Source: Nitrososphaerales archaeon
GTDB taxonomy: Archaea; Thermoproteota; Nitrososphaeria; Nitrososphaerales; JANXEG01
Assembly (NCBI GenBank): GCA_025058425.1
Contig: JANXEG010000004.1
Location: 1-43,121 of the forward strand
Length of the DNA stretch: 43,121 bases
Direction of reading: 5' to 3'
Shown here: positions 8,266 through 16,181 of the stretch, one piece after another
How positions within the stretch are numbered: position 1 is the first letter of the stretch
How the letters are laid out: every line of letters starts with the position of its first letter
Program-made: the position numbers and the translations under genes
The notes under the pieces: generated by a model
Told to the model about the DNA's origin: nothing
The model's database searches: none
The model's input: the letters and a program-made list of their open reading frames with translations, nothing else

Positions 8266-8964
8266 TTAAGAGGTATCCTTTGATGAGTATTGAATGAAGT
8301 TCTTTTTAAAATCTGTATATAGGTCGAGCGTCTTATTTGTAAGCTTCTTCCATACCTTCCAAGACTTTCGACTATCGTCTGGGAATGCATTATACTTTTC
8401 CACCCATTTTATAAGGAATTCTCGTGTGCGTGGATCAGAAGGATAACCACTACCAAAATCTCCATACTTCAATTTTAACTTCTCAATCTCTAGATCTCTC
8501 TCTACCTTGGCGATGATGGATGCAGCCGATACGATCGGATAGATTCTATCTGCATGGTGTAATGAAAAGATCTTCAAATCCTTCTTCAGCATCGATGATA
8601 TCTGCTCTTTAAATCGATTCACATCGACATCTGAAGCATCAACGTAGACTACATCACAACCTAACTCATCGATAACCTTTGCCATAGAAATAGCTTCCAA
8701 ATAATTGAGTTTTTTAAACTTCCTTCCTAAAATGACGTATCTATCTATTTCATTCGGTGGGATCTTTAAATAAGAGATTTTATGGGCTATGTTACGAATA
8801 AGTTGATATAATTTCATTCTTTTACTCGGAGATAGGAGTTTTGAATCCTTAACACCCAGATCGATAAGTCCATTCAATCGGCTCTCTTCGATACTTACAC
8901 CAGCTATGACCAATGGCCCCATCACCGAACCTCTACCCGCATCATCCACTCCTGCTACGATCAT
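8266..8964 (-). CDS. rnhB: Ribonuclease HII
   Basis: Cleaves the RNA strand of RNA/DNA hybrids and acts at misincorporated ribonucleotides. The 232-residue protein carries the N-terminal active-site motif as VDDAGRGSVMGPLVIAG (residues 6-22), then KDSKLLSPSKR, VYVDASDVD (third acidic residue) and ADRIYPIVSAASIIAKVERD (fourth). The canonical Asp-Glu pair of DEAGRG is Asp7-Asp8 here. The ATG overlaps the stop of the upstream THEP1 gene by 4 nt (ATGA), so the two are cotranslated. Confidence 0.96.
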   Translation of the reverse strand: MIVAGVDDAGRGSVMGPLVIAGVSIEESRLNGLIDLGVKDSKLLSPSKRMKLYQLIRNIAHKISYLKIPPNEIDRYVILGRKFKKLNYLEAISMAKVIDELGCDVVYVDASDVDVNRFKEQISSMLKKDLKIFSLHHADRIYPIVSAASIIAKVERDLEIEKLKLKYGDFGSGYPSDPRTREFLIKWVEKYNAFPDDSRKSWKVWKKLTNKTLDLYTDFKKNFIQYSSKDTS

Positions 8965-9521
8965 TTAACCTCACTCTTTAATCGAGCGAGGACTTTATCT
9001 GCAATTATATCCGGTAATTTATCTCTATTTTCATACGTGACTTCGATCAACTCACAGTAGGGTGCAGACCTTAATTCATTGAGTAATGGATCTCTCATTC
9101 GTTTGTGTATGATGCCGATCACAGGTTTGCCACATTTCAATACCTCAATTACCGCCCTTCTAAATTCGGGGCTAAATAGCTCCATAGGACCGATTTCATC
9201 ACACACGATTATATCGGAATTTTCGATAGCCCATTTAAGAGCGTTAGCACCTACTTCGGCCAGATCTTTTAAGTTTATGCGATAACGTCCAAAGCGAGGA
9301 CCTACATCTTGTGAGATAGATGCTAAAACCCCTCTCTGACCCGAATTTATATCTATCAATTCGAATCCAACCCTTGCCCCACCACTCCTTAACTCCCTGG
9401 ATACAACACCACCCACTATAAAGCCTTGAGATTTGATCATATTCACTACCTTCAGTAAGGTTGTAGTCTTACCTACTCCCGGCTCACCAGTGATTAACCA
9501 GACCCTTATCGAATTATTCAG
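8961..9521 (-). CDS. THEP1-type P-loop NTPase, probable CTG start
   Basis: A nucleoside triphosphatase of the THEP1 family, 186 residues if started at CTG 9521. The first ATG/GTG lies at 9446, but the frame stays open upstream to a TAA at 9525-9527 and this stretch encodes WLITGEPGVGKTT, a perfect Walker A. A start at 9446 would delete the ATP site. Between the stop and the P-loop there is no ATG, GTG or TTG. A CTG at 9519-9521 has AGGTG 6 nt upstream and a TATA-like TTTATA about 37 nt upstream, so I chose it. Further motifs are SGGARVGFELID and the Walker B stretch IIVCDEIGPMEL. It overlaps rnhB by 4 nt. The cellular role of THEP1 is not established. Confidence 0.88.
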   Translation of the reverse strand: MNNSIRVWLITGEPGVGKTTTLLKVVNMIKSQGFIVGGVVSRELRSGGARVGFELIDINSGQRGVLASISQDVGPRFGRYRINLKDLAEVGANALKWAIENSDIIVCDEIGPMELFSPEFRRAVIEVLKCGKPVIGIIHKRMRDPLLNELRSAPYCELIEVTYENRDKLPDIIADKVLARLKSEVK

Positions 9522-9586
9522 AAGTTACACCTAATTACAGAATTTGATAACATATCTATAAATGTGTAGTTTAAATTTGAATATAG

Positions 9587-9604
9587 GATAAAGCGCGCTT
9601 TATC
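9587..9604. repeat. 18-bp perfect palindrome GATAAAGCGCGCTTTATC
   Basis: A perfect dyad with a GC-rich centre sits between the divergent THEP1-rnhB and coiled-coil genes. It lies about 25 bp downstream of a TATA-like GTTTAAATTTG (9569-9579), that is at the expected transcription start of the coiled-coil gene. Candidate operator; function unknown. Confidence 0.55.
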
Positions 9605-9649
9605 ATCGTAAAACGAAAGACTTTTCTGTCCCGATTCGATCGATACCAA

Positions 9650-10555
9650 TTGAAGTCCTTGAATGTGGATATCGAATCTATCGAGCAAGAATGTGCGTCT
9701 AAATTTGCATATCGAACAGAACTCATCAACAAACTCAAGCAGTTAAAGGCGAAGCGGCGTGAACTTTTAGCGAATGTAAAGGAAACTTCAGAGAAGATTA
9801 AGAAGATAAAGGAAGAGCTTAGGCTCTACCAAGATCAACTTTCCACGATCTCATCACCGCGTAAGGAGTTGATCGAGAGGATAAAGGAGATGAGGCAGAG
9901 GATCAAAATCATCAAACAGACCTTACCCAAAGATTCATCACACATCATCGAGCAAGGTAAAGCTTTGAATAGTAGATTAAATGAGTTGGAGTGGAAGATT
10001 CAAACACAGAGTCTCTCAAGAGACGAAGAAAAGAAGGTAATCGAACAGATCAGGGAATTGGAATTAAAATTACAAGCATGGAAGAGGTTGGATAGAGCGA
10101 AGCGAGAGATCGTCGAGCTGATCGGTGATGTGAAGACACTTTCGAATCAGGTAAAAGAGATCGACGATAAAAGATCGAGTATACATGAGGTGATTCTCAG
10201 TGTGAAAGAAAGGTTGAGAGAAGCGTACAAGACCAAAGAGAGGTTTTTAAATGAAGTGAAATCGGTCGATGAGAAGATCGTCGAATTAAGTGTTACTATA
10301 AGCAATATCGATAAGAGTTTAAAAGAGCTTCTACAGAAGAGAAGGGATTTGATCAAAGGGATGAAGGATGGGCAGATCAAAATGGTCAAGGCGAAGGAGC
10401 GACAATTATTAGAAAAGGCTCAAAGTATCGCGAAAGAGAGGCTTCTTCAAGGAAAGAAATTAACATTTCATGAATTGAAATTGATTCTGGATGAAGATTT
10501 TAAGGGTAATGGTAACTCTGGTAACTCTGTTAGCTATGGTAACTCTATATCTTGA
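9650..10555 (+). CDS. Archaeal coiled-coil protein (COG1340-like)
   Basis: A 301-residue protein that is almost entirely heptad-repeat, highly charged coiled coil (residues about 5-275), ending in QGKKLTFHELKLILDED. That ending resembles the C-terminus of a family of uncharacterised archaeal coiled-coil proteins with distant similarity to SMC-type arms. There is no ATPase head, signal peptide or membrane segment. It ends with a low-complexity tail rich in Gly-Asn-Ser, encoded by repeated GGTAACTCT units. The start is TTG, with no clear Shine-Dalgarno; a nearby downstream GTG is possible. The family assignment is from general pattern only. Confidence 0.8.
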   Translation: MKSLNVDIESIEQECASKFAYRTELINKLKQLKAKRRELLANVKETSEKIKKIKEELRLYQDQLSTISSPRKELIERIKEMRQRIKIIKQTLPKDSSHIIEQGKALNSRLNELEWKIQTQSLSRDEEKKVIEQIRELELKLQAWKRLDRAKREIVELIGDVKTLSNQVKEIDDKRSSIHEVILSVKERLREAYKTKERFLNEVKSVDEKIVELSVTISNIDKSLKELLQKRRDLIKGMKDGQIKMVKAKERQLLEKAQSIAKERLLQGKKLTFHELKLILDEDFKGNGNSGNSVSYGNSIS

Positions 10556-10656
10556 TCTATACGACAAATTTATCTAAAACTTCACCGAACTATGTAAGTG
10601 TCGAGTAATCGCTATTTATCACTAAGATACTGAGGTGTGTTTGAAGGGGGAGTTGC

Positions 10657-11790
10657 ATGGTATCTGATACTAGTGATACAGCTCTCACAAAGAGTATCAT
10701 TGTATTATGTGTAGATCGAGATAACGATTTGGAGCATAAAGCGGGTGTGAAGACCCCTGTAATTGGAAGAAAGAACTGTCTTGATGCTGCAGTAAAGTTA
10801 GCTATCGCCGACCCTGAAGAGGCCGATGCCAATACGATCTTCGCGGCGATCAAACTCTACGATGAACTTATCAAGAAGGAGTATAAAGCTGAAGTGGCGA
10901 TCGTATCTGGCAAATTCGAAAGGGGTGTCGAGGCTGATGAAAAGATCGGTCGCGAAACTCGAAAGGTGGTGAAGACCTTTCCTGCAGATGGCATCGCTCT
11001 GGTTTCTGATGGGTTCGAAGATGAAGCAGTAGTGCCCATTCTACAGGGGATTCTTCCTATCGTCTCAGTAAAAAGGGTAGCGGTCAAGCACAGTAGAGGT
11101 ATTGAAGAATCTTACATGGTATTAGGGCGTTATCTGCGTATGGCGGTATTCGATCCGAGGTATTCGAAGTACTTTCTCGGTGTACCCGGTCTGCTCCTTT
11201 TAATTACTGGCCTGATGACGTACCTTGGCCTGATCGAAGAAGCGATGACCGTGATGCTAAGTATTATAGGTGCAGCACTGATTGCGAGGGGGTTTAGCAT
11301 AGATAGGGCCCTTTCTCATTTAACGAAGCTCAAGCCATCGGGGTATATTAAATTATTCTCAACGTTGGCGAGCCTTTTAGTAGGAGGGGCCGCCTTTCAG
11401 CAAGGTTTTGCGAAGATCGGCCAAATCCCCGAATATTCGATGATACTGGCAGAGCCCCATCTTATACTCAAGTACGGTCCAGCCCTCATAGGATTCTTCA
11501 TTCAAGAATCTCTCTTCTACCTGTGGATAGCTTTGGGGATCTTCTTCAGCGGTATGCTCCTCTCACATGCTCTAATAAAAAGTATTAAGGTATTTAGAGA
11601 TATCCTTACTCTGGTGATCTTAAGCTTACTCTACTTCCCCATCTATCAATTTTCTTTAATCCTCATCGGCCAAACGACACCCGTCACATTAGTAACCTTT
11701 TTACTGCTTGGATTGGCTGGCACATTCTTTATAGTGATTGTAATCTACGAATATATTCGGAGTCGAAAGCTTTCGGAGGGATCATCTTAA
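10657..11790 (+). CDS. DUF373 family membrane protein
   Basis: A 377-residue archaeal protein of unknown function. The N-terminal soluble half (residues about 12-165) has IIVLCVDRDNDLEHKAG, GRKNCLDAA, a Glu/Asp-rich DPEEADANTIFAAIKLYDEL stretch and VSDGFEDEAVVPIL, all typical of DUF373. The C-terminal half has about six to seven hydrophobic helices from around residue 170 to 370, ending in a short basic tail. The preceding GGGG-type Shine-Dalgarno supports the ATG. It is followed after 2 bp by the cis-prenyltransferase, suggesting one operon and possibly a role near the membrane or in lipid metabolism, but that is guilt by association. Confidence 0.9.
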   Translation: MVSDTSDTALTKSIIVLCVDRDNDLEHKAGVKTPVIGRKNCLDAAVKLAIADPEEADANTIFAAIKLYDELIKKEYKAEVAIVSGKFERGVEADEKIGRETRKVVKTFPADGIALVSDGFEDEAVVPILQGILPIVSVKRVAVKHSRGIEESYMVLGRYLRMAVFDPRYSKYFLGVPGLLLLITGLMTYLGLIEEAMTVMLSIIGAALIARGFSIDRALSHLTKLKPSGYIKLFSTLASLLVGGAAFQQGFAKIGQIPEYSMILAEPHLILKYGPALIGFFIQESLFYLWIALGIFFSGMLLSHALIKSIKVFRDILTLVILSLLYFPIYQFSLILIGQTTPVTLVTFLLLGLAGTFFIVIVIYEYIRSRKLSEGSS

Positions 11791-11792
11791 CC

Positions 11793-12575
11793 TTGTTAAA
11801 TAAAATTCTGCGCTATATTGGTATGTACAAAATATATGAAAAGTACCTTCAAACTCAAATCGAGAATGGAGAAACTCCAAAGCACGTGGGCCTCATCTTA
11901 AATGGTAATAGACGTTGGGCAGAGAACCATTCCTATCCGAAGCATATCGGCCATAGAGTTGGTGCTGAAGTCGCTGAAAAATTGTTAGAGTGGTGCCGTG
12001 ATCTTAAGATCAAAACACTCACACTTTACGTTTTATCGACGGAAAATTTAGAGAGAGATAAGGAGGAGCTCAACGAGTTGTATAAAATCATCGAGGAAAA
12101 GTTACAGAAGTTGATGAATGACGAACGAATCCATAAGTATAAGATAAGGGTAAAGACCTTGGGCAAGAAGGAGCTTTTACCCGAGAGGATCAGAAGGATC
12201 TTAGATAAGGTTGAAAAGGATACGGAGAACTATTCAGATTATTTCCTCAATATCGCTATAGCTTACGGTGGAAGGCTCGAAATCCTTGAAGTTGTAAGGA
12301 AGATTGCAGAGAAAGTGAAGAAAGGTGAGATAGAACCTAGCCAGATCACCCAAAAGATCATTGAGGAAAATCTCTATACAGCCCATCTACCAAATCCTGA
12401 ACCGGATCTTGTTATAAGAACGTCTGGTGAAGAACGGTTGAGTGGCTTTTTACTATGGCAGAGTGCCTATAGTGAGCTCGTCTTCCTCGATGTGTACTGG
12501 CCGGACTTCCGTAAGATCGATCTGATGAGGGCGATAAGGACCTACCAAAAGAGGGTAAGGAGGTTCGGCAAATAA
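11793..12575 (+). CDS. uppS: cis-Prenyltransferase (UppS family) with Asp-to-Asn change in the catalytic motif
   Basis: This family condenses isopentenyl diphosphate units into long cis-polyprenyl diphosphates, used in archaea for the dolichol-type glycan carrier. The 260-residue protein has HVGLILNGNRRWA (residues 31-43), GHRVGAE, TLYVLSTENLERDKEEL, and the C-terminal RTSGEERLSGFLLWQSAYSE followed by WPDF. The signature is normally DGN with a catalytic, Mg-binding Asp, whereas residue 37 is Asn here (codon AAT). All other motifs are intact. The start is TTG, with GGAGG 11 nt upstream and inside the DUF373 3' end. Either activity is altered, or the protein works with a partner subunit; sequencing error is the trivial alternative. 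Confidence 0.93.
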   Translation: MLNKILRYIGMYKIYEKYLQTQIENGETPKHVGLILNGNRRWAENHSYPKHIGHRVGAEVAEKLLEWCRDLKIKTLTLYVLSTENLERDKEELNELYKIIEEKLQKLMNDERIHKYKIRVKTLGKKELLPERIRRILDKVEKDTENYSDYFLNIAIAYGGRLEILEVVRKIAEKVKKGEIEPSQITQKIIEENLYTAHLPNPEPDLVIRTSGEERLSGFLLWQSAYSELVFLDVYWPDFRKIDLMRAIRTYQKRVRRFGK

Positions 12576-12616
12576 ACCTTAATAAAGTTAAATGATTTTG
12601 TAAAGGTTGTGGTAGT

Positions 12617-13630
12617 ATGCCATCGATAGTCATTGTAGGAGGGATGTTTGGCGACGAGGGTAAAGGAAAGATCGTATCATACTTGGCTTTGAAGGATAAT
12701 CCCGAAGCTGCGGTAAGGGGTGGCGTAGGGCCCAACGCTGGACATACCGTGGTCTACCAAGGCTCAACCTATAGGCTCCGATTACTTCCCAGCGCGGTCG
12801 TGAATGAAAAGGTAAAGTTGATGATCGGTCCAGGGGTCTTCATCGACCCATCGGTCTTGATGAATGAAATCGAAACTTTTCGTGCAGGCTCTCGATTGGT
12901 CGTGGATAGGCAGTGTGGAATTATAGAACCTGAGCATATAATGCGTGATAAGGGGGGCCATTTAAAGGAGAAGATATCGACGACTGGTACAGGTACAGGA
13001 CCTGCGAATGCAGATCGTGTGATGCGTATAGGTAAGTTGGCAAAAGATATTGAGATTTTACAACCATACTTGGGCGATGTCGCCCTCGAACTCAATAGAA
13101 TCTTGGATAAAGGTGGATTGGTGATCGTTGAAGGGACTCAAGGAACATTTCTCTCACTCATCCATGGAACTTATCCATACGTTACATCAAAGGATGTCTG
13201 TGCATCTGGCATATGCTCGGATGTGGGTCTGGGGCCTAAGAGGGTAGATGAGGTGATCGTGGTCTTCAAATCTTATGTGACGAGGGTTGGAGCTGGCCCT
13301 CTAGATAATGAACTTAGTATGGAAGAGATCGAACGGAGAGGTTGGAAGGAAGTGGGCACAGTTACAGGCAGGGTGAGAAGGGCTGCTCCCTTTAACATGG
13401 AGTTGGCAAAGAGGGCTATCATGCTTAACAGTGCGACACAGATCGCATTGACGAAGATCGATGCAGTCTACCCTGAATGTAGGGGTATTAGGGATTACGA
13501 TAAATTGTCTGTAGAAGCGAAGAATTTCATAGAGAGTATAGAGGCTGAATGTGGTGTAAGAGTGAGTTTGATAGGGACTGGGCCTGATGTTTTAGATATC
13601 ATCGATAGACGTCTTAATCGCTATCGCTGA
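12617..13630 (+). CDS. purA: Adenylosuccinate synthetase
   Basis: Joins IMP and aspartate with GTP hydrolysis, the first committed step to AMP. The 337-residue length is the short form common in archaea (bacterial enzymes are about 430). Motifs: the N-terminal GGMFGDEGKGK with catalytic Asp and P-loop, GPNAGHTV with the catalytic His, a TTGTGTGPA stretch, VEGTQGTFLS, and TRVGAGPLDNE, then ALTKIDAVYPE with the guanine-binding TKxD. The ATG is preceded by GTTGTGGT. It follows uppS by about 40 bp on the same strand and converges on the inositol-phosphate synthase gene. Confidence 0.96.
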   Translation: MPSIVIVGGMFGDEGKGKIVSYLALKDNPEAAVRGGVGPNAGHTVVYQGSTYRLRLLPSAVVNEKVKLMIGPGVFIDPSVLMNEIETFRAGSRLVVDRQCGIIEPEHIMRDKGGHLKEKISTTGTGTGPANADRVMRIGKLAKDIEILQPYLGDVALELNRILDKGGLVIVEGTQGTFLSLIHGTYPYVTSKDVCASGICSDVGLGPKRVDEVIVVFKSYVTRVGAGPLDNELSMEEIERRGWKEVGTVTGRVRRAAPFNMELAKRAIMLNSATQIALTKIDAVYPECRGIRDYDKLSVEAKNFIESIEAECGVRVSLIGTGPDVLDIIDRRLNRYR

Positions 13631-13645
13631 TACTTTTCGATCGAT

Positions 13646-14722
13646 CTACCTTTCTCTTTTCCCTTCCACAAATTCTAAAAAGGCTCTCTTCGCCTCCTCA
13701 TAAGGCATCTGGATCGGCGGATGCTTAAAGCAGTAGGCAGAAACGCTGATCAGAGGTCCTGCTACACCCCTCATTAAAGCTATCTTCACCCCTCTTATAG
13801 CATCGATGACGATTCCAGCACTATTGTATGCATCGATGACGTGCAACTTCACTTCTATTGTGAGAGGCGCACCTCCAAAATACCTGCCCTTTATCCATAT
13901 ATAACATACCTTCTCATTATTTAGGAATTCCACATAATCGCTCGGACCTATACGTGTTGGAATCGGGTAGGGTGACATGGCACGGACTGCGCTAGTCTTA
14001 CTCTCCCTTTTATCCATCAGACGTGCTTCTTCGAGCATATTCAAGAAATCGGTATCACCACCGATGTTCAATTGATAAGTTTCATCTACCTTCACCCCTC
14101 TATCTACACAAAGTTTTATCAAGGTCTTGTGAAGGACTGTAGCACCGAGTTGGCTCATTACATCATCACCGGCCACGGGTAGGCCTGCTTCCGTAAATCT
14201 GGCCTGCCAATCTTTATTCGAAGCGATGAATACCGGTATTGCATTGATGAACGCTGCACCTGCCTTTAGAGATGCTTCCGCATAAAAATTCGTAGCTCTT
14301 GTGCTACCTACAGGAAGGTAATTGATTAAGACCTCTGCACCAGAATCCTTAATCTCTTTAACCACATCTACAGGCTCATTCGGAGAAACCTTTATTACAC
14401 CTTTTAGATACTTGCCCAAACCATCCATTACAGGCCCCTTCATCACCTTCACGCCCAGATTCGGTACATCACAAACCTTTATAGTATTGTTGGGCTCTTC
14501 AAATATCGCCTGTGACAGATCCTTCCCCACCTTTCTCTCATCAATATCAAATGCCGCAACGAACTCTATATCATCGGGACTTATTCCACCCAAACTGTAT
14601 TGAGTTAGACCTATCACTTCGTTGACTTCATCGACCTTTCGATCTTTATAGAGATAAACGCCTTGTAAAAGGGCCGATGCACAATTCCCAACACCTGCGA
14701 TTGCGACTCTTACCTTTGCCAA
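13646..14722 (-). CDS. ino1: myo-Inositol-1-phosphate synthase
   Basis: An NAD-dependent isomerase converting glucose 6-phosphate to inositol 1-phosphate. The 358-residue length matches the compact archaeal/actinobacterial class. Features: N-terminal IAGVGNCASALLQG NAD motif, FVAAFDIDERKVGKDL, LINYLPVGSTRATNFYAEA, FINAIPVFIA, AGDDVMSQLGAT, NIGGDTDFLNM and a YNSAGIVIDAIRG segment. In archaea the product feeds archaetidylinositol lipids and, in many thermophiles, the solute di-myo-inositol phosphate. It is transcribed divergently from an inositol-monophosphatase-family gene, completing a two-step route to free inositol. Confidence 0.96.
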   Translation of the reverse strand: MAKVRVAIAGVGNCASALLQGVYLYKDRKVDEVNEVIGLTQYSLGGISPDDIEFVAAFDIDERKVGKDLSQAIFEEPNNTIKVCDVPNLGVKVMKGPVMDGLGKYLKGVIKVSPNEPVDVVKEIKDSGAEVLINYLPVGSTRATNFYAEASLKAGAAFINAIPVFIASNKDWQARFTEAGLPVAGDDVMSQLGATVLHKTLIKLCVDRGVKVDETYQLNIGGDTDFLNMLEEARLMDKRESKTSAVRAMSPYPIPTRIGPSDYVEFLNNEKVCYIWIKGRYFGGAPLTIEVKLHVIDAYNSAGIVIDAIRGVKIALMRGVAGPLISVSAYCFKHPPIQMPYEEAKRAFLEFVEGKRER

Positions 14723-14816
14723 AGTACACCACTTGAATTACGAAAAAGTTTTGCTCTTTATATTTACTTTTTCATATAAAAATTTAAAGAATCATTGTTA
14801 AGAATAAAGAGTAAAA

Positions 14817-15626
14817 TTGAACGACCATTTCGCTATACTGGTGGAAGCTCTAGAGGTAGCGAAGAGGACCTTTCAATCAATAAAGGATAGGGAAGATAGG
14901 GTCTTGAAGAAGGGTATAGGTGCTTACGGTGATGTAACTTACAAAATCGATTCTACAACAGAAGAAGCCATCTTAAAGACCCTCAGGAAAAGGTATCCGA
15001 ATGCGTTGATCATCAGTGAAGAATCTGGTATCATTGGAAAGGGAGATGGACGGCCTATAATACTATTAGACCCTGTGGATGGGAGTACCAATGCCCTACG
15101 TGGAGTACAATTTTCTAGCACGGCTTTGGCGATTGCTGAAGGAAGAATGTTCGATGATATAATCGTTGCAGGTGTCATAGACTTATATCATGGAGATATC
15201 ATTACTGGAACCAGGGATGGGCCAGTCTTACTAAATGGTAAGGCTGTTCAACCTTCGACTGTAACCGATCTGGCACAGGCGTACATATCTATGGATTTAA
15301 AGATTAGAGAAAGGATAAAATACCATAGATGTGACTTTGAGAGGCTCTTCCATTACGTTAAGCATGTGAGGGCCTTTGGAACGGCCGCATTAGAAACTGC
15401 CCATGTAGCGACGGGTAGAGTAGATGCATTTATAGAACCTCAACCCACCTTAAGATCCTTCGATTGTATCCCTTCGCTCTTTTTGGTAAAGAGAGCGGGA
15501 GGTTTTATCAAATTTCTATCGACGGAGCCCATCGATTTGTTGAGTGAAGAAAGGATTTCTTATGTAGCCGCTTGTAATGAAGCTTTAGGTAACGCTATCC
15601 TTAAAACTTTATGGGGTGCTGATTGA
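14817..15626 (+). CDS. Inositol monophosphatase / fructose-1,6-bisphosphatase family phosphatase
   Basis: A Mg-dependent, Li-sensitive-type phosphatase fold, 269 residues. Metal-binding motifs are seen: ISEESG (about residue 64-69), LLDPVDGSTNAL (about 83-94), and a C-terminal RSFDCIPSLFLVKRAGG in place of the usual WDxAAG. Archaeal members often hydrolyse both inositol phosphates and fructose 1,6-bisphosphate, so the substrate is open. The divergent neighbour makes inositol 1-phosphate, which favours the inositol role. The start is TTG, with a TATA-like CATATAAAAATTT about 35 bp upstream and no Shine-Dalgarno. Confidence 0.93.
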   Translation: MNDHFAILVEALEVAKRTFQSIKDREDRVLKKGIGAYGDVTYKIDSTTEEAILKTLRKRYPNALIISEESGIIGKGDGRPIILLDPVDGSTNALRGVQFSSTALAIAEGRMFDDIIVAGVIDLYHGDIITGTRDGPVLLNGKAVQPSTVTDLAQAYISMDLKIRERIKYHRCDFERLFHYVKHVRAFGTAALETAHVATGRVDAFIEPQPTLRSFDCIPSLFLVKRAGGFIKFLSTEPIDLLSEERISYVAACNEALGNAILKTLWGAD

Positions 15627-15716
15627 TTTTAGAGACAATCTCTTAATATTATGTTGGGTTCCAGATAAGAATTTTATATCAAAGGAGTATTTAATTGAAT
15701 AGATCGAGGTGATGTC

Positions 15717-16181
15717 ATGATTGAGGAAAGATCTGCGGGTGCAGTAGTATTTTACGATGGTGAAAAAGGTTTTGAATACCTTTTATTAAATTATGCGGCC
15801 GGCCATTGGGACTTTCCGAAAGGGAATATTGAAAAAGATGAAAGTGATGTATCGACGGTGAGAAGAGAGATCAATGAAGAGACGGGAATAGATGATATAT
15901 CATTTATCCCTGGCTTCAAGAGGAAGGTCGAGTATTACTATAAAAGAGATGGTAAACTTGTCCATAAAGTCGTCATATTTTACCTCGTTCAAGCCCACCG
16001 TAAAGATGTGAAACTCTCCCATGAACATTTAGATTATTCTTGGCTCAGTTATGATGAAGCGATAAAGAGGGCGACATTTGAAAATACGAAGAGAATATTG
16101 AAAGAAGCGGATGAATTTCTTAAAGACTCCAGGGCGAAAAGGTCGCTCGACACATTTCTTCAGCAACCTTCCGAGGGTTAG
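15717..16181 (+). CDS. Nudix hydrolase, Ap4A-hydrolase (NUDT2) type
   Basis: A 154-residue single-domain Nudix protein. The Nudix box is intact: G-x5-E-x7-REINEETGI (residues about 41-62), preceded by HWDFPKGNIE, which is typical of asymmetrical diadenosine tetraphosphate hydrolases. Likely a cytosolic clean-up enzyme for Ap4A or capped/phosphorylated nucleotides. The ATG is preceded by GAGGTGAT, a near-perfect anti-16S site. Its last 62 bp overlap the 3' end of pyrF on the other strand, so the C-terminal 20 residues are encoded antisense to pyrF. Confidence 0.92.
   Translation: MIEERSAGAVVFYDGEKGFEYLLLNYAAGHWDFPKGNIEKDESDVSTVRREINEETGIDDISFIPGFKRKVEYYYKRDGKLVHKVVIFYLVQAHRKDVKLSHEHLDYSWLSYDEAIKRATFENTKRILKEADEFLKDSRAKRSLDTFLQQPSEG

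Noticed and set aside
15627-15650. Small AGAGA-CAA-TCTCT hairpin after the inositol-phosphatase gene as a terminator
   Set aside because: The stem is only 5 bp and archaeal termination relies mainly on T-runs; too weak to call.
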